From Streptomyces sp. NA02950 (GTDB lineage Bacteria > Actinomycetota > Actinomycetes > Streptomycetales > Streptomycetaceae), in assembly GCF_013364155.1 (NCBI RefSeq), contig NZ_CP054916.1, positions 3,282,501 through 3,346,500 of the forward strand: a stretch of 64,000 bases of DNA, given 5' to 3'. The notes under the pieces were generated by a model. It did not search any database and had not been told where the DNA came from. It saw only the letters and a list, made by a program, of their open reading frames with translations. This document shows, piece after piece, positions 59,403 through 64,000 of the stretch. The translations under genes and the position numbers were made by a program. Each line of letters opens with the position of its first letter. Position 1 is the first letter of the stretch.

Positions 59403-59858
59403 ATGTCCAAAGCCGTCTTCCCCATCTACGAAGAGCACTACATCCGGTCGCCCATCCAACTCATCGCCGGGTACGGCTGGCAGAAGCTGATCGCTCTCCG
59501 GGTCGACGAGAGCGGTGTGACCCTGGGCGGGGCGCCGGGGCGGCATCGGCAGCAGACCGCTCGGGTGCCGTGGCAGGACATCGAGGCCGTGGTGATGTGG
59601 GCGCACCGGACGGCCGGGGCCTCGCCGATGCGGTACGTGGGGGTCCGACGACGGCCGGGCGCACCGGAGTTGCCGGGGCCCAACCGGAAGCTCAAGCCGG
59701 GGACGGCCGCGGTGCTGGCGCCGCACATCGACTACGAGGTCTTCCGAGCGAGCCGGACGCTGGTCCTGTGGCGGGTGGATCCCGATCGTCTCGAGGCCGC
59801 CGTCAGCGCCTTCGCCCCGGGTGTTCCGGTCGAGTTCCACCGGGAGCACTGGACCTAG
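59403..59858 (+). CDS. Conserved hypothetical protein, PH-like
   Basis: Product of 151 residues with a beta-rich pattern ([49 protein letters not shown]) that resembles bacterial PH-like domains. No signal peptide. The ATG is supported by a TAGGGT box 7 bases upstream. Its stop codon TAG and that of the convergent ATPase gene share the palindrome CTAG (59855-59858). Function unknown. Confidence 0.72.
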   Translation: MSKAVFPIYEEHYIRSPIQLIAGYGWQKLIALRVDESGVTLGGAPGRHRQQTARVPWQDIEAVVMWAHRTAGASPMRYVGVRRRPGAPELPGPNRKLKPGTAAVLAPHIDYEVFRASRTLVLWRVDPDRLEAAVSAFAPGVPVEFHREHWT

Positions 59859-60919
59859 CCGGACCCGGGGGCCACCGCGACGCGCTCCGCGGCGAAGTGG
59901 CAGGCCGACGCGTGGGCGGCCGGGCCGGGGGTGGTGCGGAACTCCTGGGGGACGGCCAGTTCCGGGACTTCCACGGCGCAGCGGTCGCGTGCCTTCCAGC
60001 AGCGGGTGCGGAAGCGGCAGCCGGAGGGCGGGTCGGCCGGGGAGGGGACGTCGCCGGAGAGCAGGATGCGTGTCCGGCGGGCGCGGGCGCCGGGGTCGGG
60101 GACCGGGACGGCGGACAGCAGCGCCTGGGTGTAGGGGTGGGTCGGGTGCTCGTAGATCTCGGTGTCGGTGCCGGTCTCCGCGAAGCGGCCCAGGTACATC
60201 ACCGCGACCCGGTCGCAGATGTGCCGGACCACCGACAGATCGTGGGCGATGAAGACGTAGGAGAGGCCGAACTCGTCCTGGAGCCGCTCCATCAGGTTCA
60301 CCACCTGCGCCTGGACCGAGACATCGAGCGCGGAGACCGGTTCATCGGCGACGATGACCTCCGGGCGGAGGGCGAGTCCGCGGGCGATGCCGACGCGCTG
60401 GCGCTGACCGCCGGAGAACTGGTGCGGATAGCGGTTGATGTGCTCGGGGTTGAGGCCGACGACGTCCAGCAGCTCCTGGACCCGGCGCCGCCGGTCGCCC
60501 TTGGGCGCGGCCTCGGGGTGGATCTCGTACGGCTCCCCCACGATGTCCCCCACCGTCATCCGGGGGTTGAGCGAGGTGTACGGGTCCTGGAAGACCATCT
60601 GGATGTTGCGCCGGACATGGCTGAGCGCCCGGCCGGAGAGTGCGCTGATGTCCTCGCCCCGGTAGCGGATCGCCCCGGCGGTCGGCCGCTCCAGGTTGAC
60701 CAGCAGCCGGGCGACGGTGGACTTGCCGCAGCCGGACTCGCCCACGATGCCGAGCGTCTCGCCGCGCCGCAGGTCGAAGGAGACGGTGTCGACGGCCCGG
60801 ACCGCGCCGATCCGCCGTTTGACCACCACGCCCCGGGTGAGCGGGTACAGCTTGGCGAGGTCGCGAACCTCGAGAACGGGCTCAGCGGGCTCAGCGGGCT
60901 CAGCGGGCGGCTCAGGCAT
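59855..60919 (-). CDS. Peptide ABC transporter ATPase (OppF type)
   Basis: Product of 354 residues. It begins with a Pro/Glu/Ala repeat ([10 protein letters not shown]) and has Walker [10 protein letters not shown], signature [12 protein letters not shown], Walker [13 protein letters not shown] and His switch FIAHDLSVV. The C-terminal Cys motif ([14 protein letters not shown]) is typical of OppF. ATG 60919 overlaps the upstream ATPase stop by 8 bases. It is the last gene of the minus-strand Opp operon. Confidence 0.93.
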   Translation of the reverse strand: MPEPPAEPAEPAEPVLEVRDLAKLYPLTRGVVVKRRIGAVRAVDTVSFDLRRGETLGIVGESGCGKSTVARLLVNLERPTAGAIRYRGEDISALSGRALSHVRRNIQMVFQDPYTSLNPRMTVGDIVGEPYEIHPEAAPKGDRRRRVQELLDVVGLNPEHINRYPHQFSGGQRQRVGIARGLALRPEVIVADEPVSALDVSVQAQVVNLMERLQDEFGLSYVFIAHDLSVVRHICDRVAVMYLGRFAETGTDTEIYEHPTHPYTQALLSAVPVPDPGARARRTRILLSGDVPSPADPPSGCRFRTRCWKARDRCAVEVPELAVPQEFRTTPGPAAHASACHFAAERVAVAPGSG

Positions 60920-61922
60920 CGAGTTCGTCCTTCCAGAAGTGGCAGGCGCTGGCCCGTCCGGGCGCGACTGCGTCCGTGGCGTCCAGCGCGTCCGGCACCT
61001 CGTACAGCGGCGGGCGTTCGGTGCGGCAGAGCTCCTGGGCACGTGGGCAGCGCGGGTGGAAGGGGCAGCCGGTGGGGACGGTGAGCAGACTGGGCGGCAG
61101 GCCCTTGATGGCGTACAGCTCCTTGCCCTTGTGGTCCACCCGGGGAATGGAGTCCAGCAGTCCGCGGGTGTACGGATGGGCCGGGCGCCGGTACAGCTCG
61201 CGCACCGGCGCGGTCTCCACGATCCGCCCGGCGTACATCACGGCGATGCTGTCCGCGACGTCCGCGACCACCCCGAGGTCATGGGTGATGAGGATCAGAC
61301 CCATGGCGTACTCCCGGCGCAACTCGTCGAGCAGATCCATCACCTGGGCCTGGACGGTGACGTCGAGGGCGGTGGTGGGTTCGTCGGCGATGATCAGCTC
61401 CGGCTCCAGGGCGATCGCCATGGCGATCATGATCCGCTGGCGCATCCCGCCGGAGAACTGGTGCGGATAGTCGTTCACCCGCGCCGTCGCCGCGGGGATG
61501 CGGACCCGGTCCATCAGCTCGACCGCCCGCGCCCGGGCGTCCTTGCGGGACATCCCGCGGTGCACCTCGTACATCTCGGCGAGCTGGGCGCCCACTGTCA
61601 GAACGGGGTTGAGGGCCGACAGCGCGTCCTGGAAGATCATCGCCATCGCGGCGCCGCGCACCGAGCGCCGTTCCCGCGGGCCCATCGTCAGCAGGTCACG
61701 CCCCCGGAAGAACACCTGGCCGCCGGTGACGAAGGCGGGCGGGGTGTCGAGAATGCCCATGACGGCCTGGGCGGTCACCGACTTGCCGGAGCCGGACTCG
61801 CCCAGGACGGCCAGTGTCCGGCCGGCGTCCACGCCGTAGCTGACCCCGGCGACGGCCTCGGCGACGCCGTCCCGGGTGCGGATTTCGACCCGGAGGTCGC
61901 GTACGTCCAGCAAGCGGGTCAC
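60912..61922 (-). CDS. Peptide ABC transporter ATPase (OppD type)
   Basis: Product of 336 residues with Walker A GESGSGKS, signature [12 protein letters not shown], Walker [13 protein letters not shown] and His switch LITHDLGVV, plus the C-terminal [17 protein letters not shown] at 61922 has GAGGAG upstream. The gap to the permease gene holds tandem repeats. Together with the 59855 ATPase it powers the second peptide importer. Confidence 0.93.
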   Translation of the reverse strand: MTRLLDVRDLRVEIRTRDGVAEAVAGVSYGVDAGRTLAVLGESGSGKSVTAQAVMGILDTPPAFVTGGQVFFRGRDLLTMGPRERRSVRGAAMAMIFQDALSALNPVLTVGAQLAEMYEVHRGMSRKDARARAVELMDRVRIPAATARVNDYPHQFSGGMRQRIMIAMAIALEPELIIADEPTTALDVTVQAQVMDLLDELRREYAMGLILITHDLGVVADVADSIAVMYAGRIVETAPVRELYRRPAHPYTRGLLDSIPRVDHKGKELYAIKGLPPSLLTVPTGCPFHPRCPRAQELCRTERPPLYEVPDALDATDAVAPGRASACHFWKDELDA

Positions 61923-61955
61923 GGTGGCTCCTCGGGGCGGTCGGCGGGCTCCTCG

Positions 61956-61993
61956 GCGCGGCTCGGCGCTCTCAGCGCGGCTCGGCGCTCTCA
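61956..61993 (-). repeat. 19-bp tandem repeat at the 3' end of the OppC-type gene
   Basis: GCGCGGCTCGGCGCTCTCA occurs twice in tandem; the second copy ends with the permease stop codon (61991-61993). Not a multiple of three, like the dapE repeat. Confidence 0.8.
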
Positions 61994-63019
61994 GCGCAGC
62001 TTGGGGTCCAGGGCGTCGCGCACCGCGTCGCCGAGCATGATGAAGGCGAGGACGGTGATGCTGAGCGCGCCCGCGGGCCACAGCAGCATGTGCGGGGCGT
62101 TGCGGATCTGGGAGGAGGCGGAGGAGATGTCGATCCCCCAGGAGACGGTGGGCGGTTTGAGCCCCACGCCGAGGAAGGACAGCGTCGCCTCCAGGGCGAT
62201 GTAGGTGCCCAGGGCGATGGTCGCCACCACGATCACCGGGGCGACCGCGTTGGGCGCGATATGGCGCAGCAGGGTCCGGCCGCTCCCCGCCCCCAGGGCC
62301 CGCGCCGCCTGGACGTAGTCGTGCTGTTTGACGGTGACGACCGAGCCGCGGGCGATCCGGGAGATCTGCGGCCAGCCCAGCAGCACGATGAAGCCGACCA
62401 CCGGCCAGACCGAGCCGCTGGTGACGACGGACAGGAAGACCAGTCCGCCCAGCAGGATCGGGATGCCGAAGAAGACATCGGCGAGCCGGGAGAGCAGCGC
62501 GTCCCACCAGCCGCCGAAGAACCCGGCGAGTCCGCCCAGCACGCTGCCGAGCAGGGCCGCCCCGGCGGTGGCGCAGATGCCGACGGTGATGGAGGCGCGG
62601 GCGCCGTAGACGGTGCGGGTGTAGACGTCGCGGCCCTGGAGGTCGTAGCCGAAGGGGTGGCCGGGCGCCGGGCCCTCCTGGGCCTTGGCCAGATCGCCCT
62701 GGTACGGATTGCCGTCGGCGATCAGCTGCGGCCAGATCGCGATGGTGACGAGGAAGAGGATCACCAGCGCGGAGACGATGAAGACCGGGTTGCGGCACAG
62801 ATCGTGCCAGGCGTCCGACCACAGCCCGCGGCTGCCGGGGACGTCGTCGCCGGTCCGGAGGTGACGGCGCCAGGGCGCGCGGCGCGGCGCCCGCGGCGGC
62901 CCGCCGCCGCCCTGGAGGGTCTCGGCGCCGGAGGCGGCGAGGTCCATCGGCCCGCCGCCGCCCGCGGCCGGCGCGAGCGCCTCGGTCATGTCGAGCTGCG
63001 TCTCATAGGGCTCAGGCAT
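61991..63019 (-). CDS. Peptide ABC transporter permease (OppC type)
   Basis: Product of 342 residues. A Gly/Ala-rich cytoplasmic N-terminus (1-80) is followed by six membrane helices. The EAA motif (KQHDYVQAARALGAGSGRTLLRH) and the ending ...DAVRDALDPKLR match OppC. ATG 63019 overlaps the OppB-type stop by 8 bases and has GAGGAT upstream. The protein is similar in length and termini to Streptomyces OppC proteins in general. Confidence 0.93.
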   Translation of the reverse strand: MPEPYETQLDMTEALAPAAGGGGPMDLAASGAETLQGGGGPPRAPRRAPWRRHLRTGDDVPGSRGLWSDAWHDLCRNPVFIVSALVILFLVTIAIWPQLIADGNPYQGDLAKAQEGPAPGHPFGYDLQGRDVYTRTVYGARASITVGICATAGAALLGSVLGGLAGFFGGWWDALLSRLADVFFGIPILLGGLVFLSVVTSGSVWPVVGFIVLLGWPQISRIARGSVVTVKQHDYVQAARALGAGSGRTLLRHIAPNAVAPVIVVATIALGTYIALEATLSFLGVGLKPPTVSWGIDISSASSQIRNAPHMLLWPAGALSITVLAFIMLGDAVRDALDPKLR

Positions 63020-63935
63020 AGCGGATCCTCGGGTCGAGCACGGCGTAGAGGAGGTCGACAAGGAGGTTGGCGAGCAGGAAGACGATCACCAGGATGGTGA
63101 CGAAGCCGACCACGGTCGGTGAGTTCTGGCGCAGGATGCCCTGGTAGAGCTGGAAGCCCACGCCGTGGATGTTGAAGATCCGCTCGGTGACGATGGCCCC
63201 GCCCATCAGCGCGCCGACGTCGGTGCCGAGGAAGGTCACCACCGGGATCAGCGAGTTGCGCAGCAGATGGCGGGTGACGATCCGGCGGCGCGGCAGCCCC
63301 TTGGCGACGGCGGTGCGGACGTAGTCGGCGCGGGCGTTCTCCACCACGGAGGTGCGGGTCAGCCGGGTGGTGTACGCGAGCGAGACCAGCCCCAGCACCA
63401 CACCGGGCAGCAGCAGTTGGAGGAACGGCGCCTCCGGCGAGACCGACGGCCGGGCCAGCCCCCACCTCACCCCGAACAGATACTGGAGCACGGTGCCGCT
63501 GACGAAGGTCGGGATGGAGACCACGACCAGGGTGAGCAGCAGCACCGAGGTGTCCAGCCCCCGGCCGCGGCGCAGTCCGCTGAGGACGCCGAGGGTGACC
63601 CCGAGCGCCATCTCGAAGACGACGGCCACCACGGTCAGCCGCAGGGTGACCGGAAAGGCCCCGGCCATCAGCTCGGTGACCGGCTGTCCGTTGAAGGCGG
63701 TGCCGAAGTCCCCGCTGAACACCTGCCCCATGTAGTGGACGTACTGGCTCCACAGCGGTTCGTCGAGGTAGAGGTCCTCGCGGATACGGGCGGCGGTGGC
63801 CGGGTCGGGGGCCTTGTCACCGAAGAGCGCGGCCACCGGGTCACCGAGCGCGTAGACCATGAAGAAGATCAGGAAGGTGCTGCCGATGAACACCGGGATC
63901 ATCTGCAACAGCCGCCGGAGCACATAGCGGCTCAT
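63012..63935 (-). CDS. Peptide ABC transporter permease (OppB type)
   Basis: Product of 307 residues with the OppB features MSRYVLRRLLQMIPVFIG (first helix), LYLDEPLWSQYVHYMGQV, GTAFNGQPVTEL and the EAA motif ADYVRTAVAKGLPRRRIVTRHLLRN, ending DPRIRYA. ATG at 63935 is 2 bases after the stop of the binding-protein gene. The order binding protein - B - C - D - F is the classical Opp order. Confidence 0.93.
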   Translation of the reverse strand: MSRYVLRRLLQMIPVFIGSTFLIFFMVYALGDPVAALFGDKAPDPATAARIREDLYLDEPLWSQYVHYMGQVFSGDFGTAFNGQPVTELMAGAFPVTLRLTVVAVVFEMALGVTLGVLSGLRRGRGLDTSVLLLTLVVVSIPTFVSGTVLQYLFGVRWGLARPSVSPEAPFLQLLLPGVVLGLVSLAYTTRLTRTSVVENARADYVRTAVAKGLPRRRIVTRHLLRNSLIPVVTFLGTDVGALMGGAIVTERIFNIHGVGFQLYQGILRQNSPTVVGFVTILVIVFLLANLLVDLLYAVLDPRIRYA

Positions 63936-63937
63936 GG

Positions 63938-64000
63938 TCAGCTGACCTTGATCTGGTGGTAGACCGGGACGCTGAACTGGTTGAGGACCACATCGCTCAG
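63938..64000 (-). CDS. C-terminal end of a substrate-binding protein (partial)
   Basis: Only the last 20 codons are inside the window (LSDVVLNQFSVPVYHQIKVS then stop). The frame runs to the right edge without a stop. Position directly upstream of the OppB-type gene and the hydrophobic-basic ending suit a peptide-binding protein. Identity is inferred from the operon order. Confidence 0.65.
   Translation of the reverse strand: MSDVVLNQFSVPVYHQIKVS

Noticed and set aside
52477..59858. Integrative element with integrase and tRNA att site
   Set aside because: No integrase, excisionase or tRNA gene was recognised at either edge, so only an accessory island of unknown origin can be claimed.

Overview
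The window is a piece of a very GC-rich chromosome with Streptomyces character. Third codon positions are strongly G/C, many genes start with GTG, TAnnnT boxes often sit 6-7 bases before a start codon (leaderless transcripts), and the gene set is typical of the genus (DUF3107, DUF3117, a SigE/anti-sigma/HtrA/TatB cluster, MshB, DapC/FdxA, two Opp-type peptide ABC transporters). No rRNA, tRNA, CRISPR array, integrase or intact insertion sequence was seen. The last gene, a substrate-binding protein, runs off the right edge.

Region 1 (about 0.2-26 kb) is core chromosome. It holds a DUF3152 metalloprotease-like protein coupled to an alpha/beta hydrolase, a TetR regulator, a DEAD-box RNA helicase with a basic repeat tail, an NYN-domain protein, MarC, a PHP phosphoesterase, a SUFU-domain protein, CorA, an EamA exporter, a MgtE-N/CBS protein overlapping a DUF1003 membrane protein, Mrp, and the minus-strand cluster sigE - anti-sigma - htrA - tatB. 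Region 2 (26-42 kb) continues with an O-methyltransferase, DUF3117, an enoyl-CoA hydratase, Tag, a FolP2-like protein, a LOG-family protein, DapE, DapC, FdxA, a peptidoglycan-binding-domain protein and MshB. From memory, this order (mshB ... fdx-dapC ... dapE ... LOG ... folP2 ... tag ... DUF3117 ... OMT - sigE - rseA - htrA - tatB ... mrp ... DUF1003/MgtE-N ... corA) parallels Mycobacterium tuberculosis Rv1170-Rv1239, so it looks like an old actinobacterial block.

Region 3 (42-64 kb) has an S9 prolyl-oligopeptidase-type peptidase and two complete-looking oligopeptide ABC transporter operons facing each other. The plus-strand operon (46.2-52.5 kb) is ordered permease - lipoprotein - permease - ATPase - ATPase. 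The minus-strand operon (59.9-64 kb) is ordered binding protein - permease - permease - ATPase - ATPase. One of them is probably the developmental BldK importer.

Between the two Opp operons (52.5-59.9 kb) lies an accessory island and the best candidate for an undescribed system. It is a minus-strand chain in which every junction overlaps: HATPase regulator -> MoaA-like radical SAM enzyme -> thymidylate-kinase-like P-loop kinase -> a lone phosphohexomutase-like domain -> alkaline-phosphatase-superfamily hydrolase of the STM4013 type. A divergent XRE-TPR regulator stands opposite. The regulator and the radical SAM gene each carry a TTA codon, and I found none elsewhere, which suggests bldA (developmental) control. 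The island's right part holds cutA, a NUDIX gene broken by an internal deletion, and a small frameshifted gene, as expected of a plastic region.
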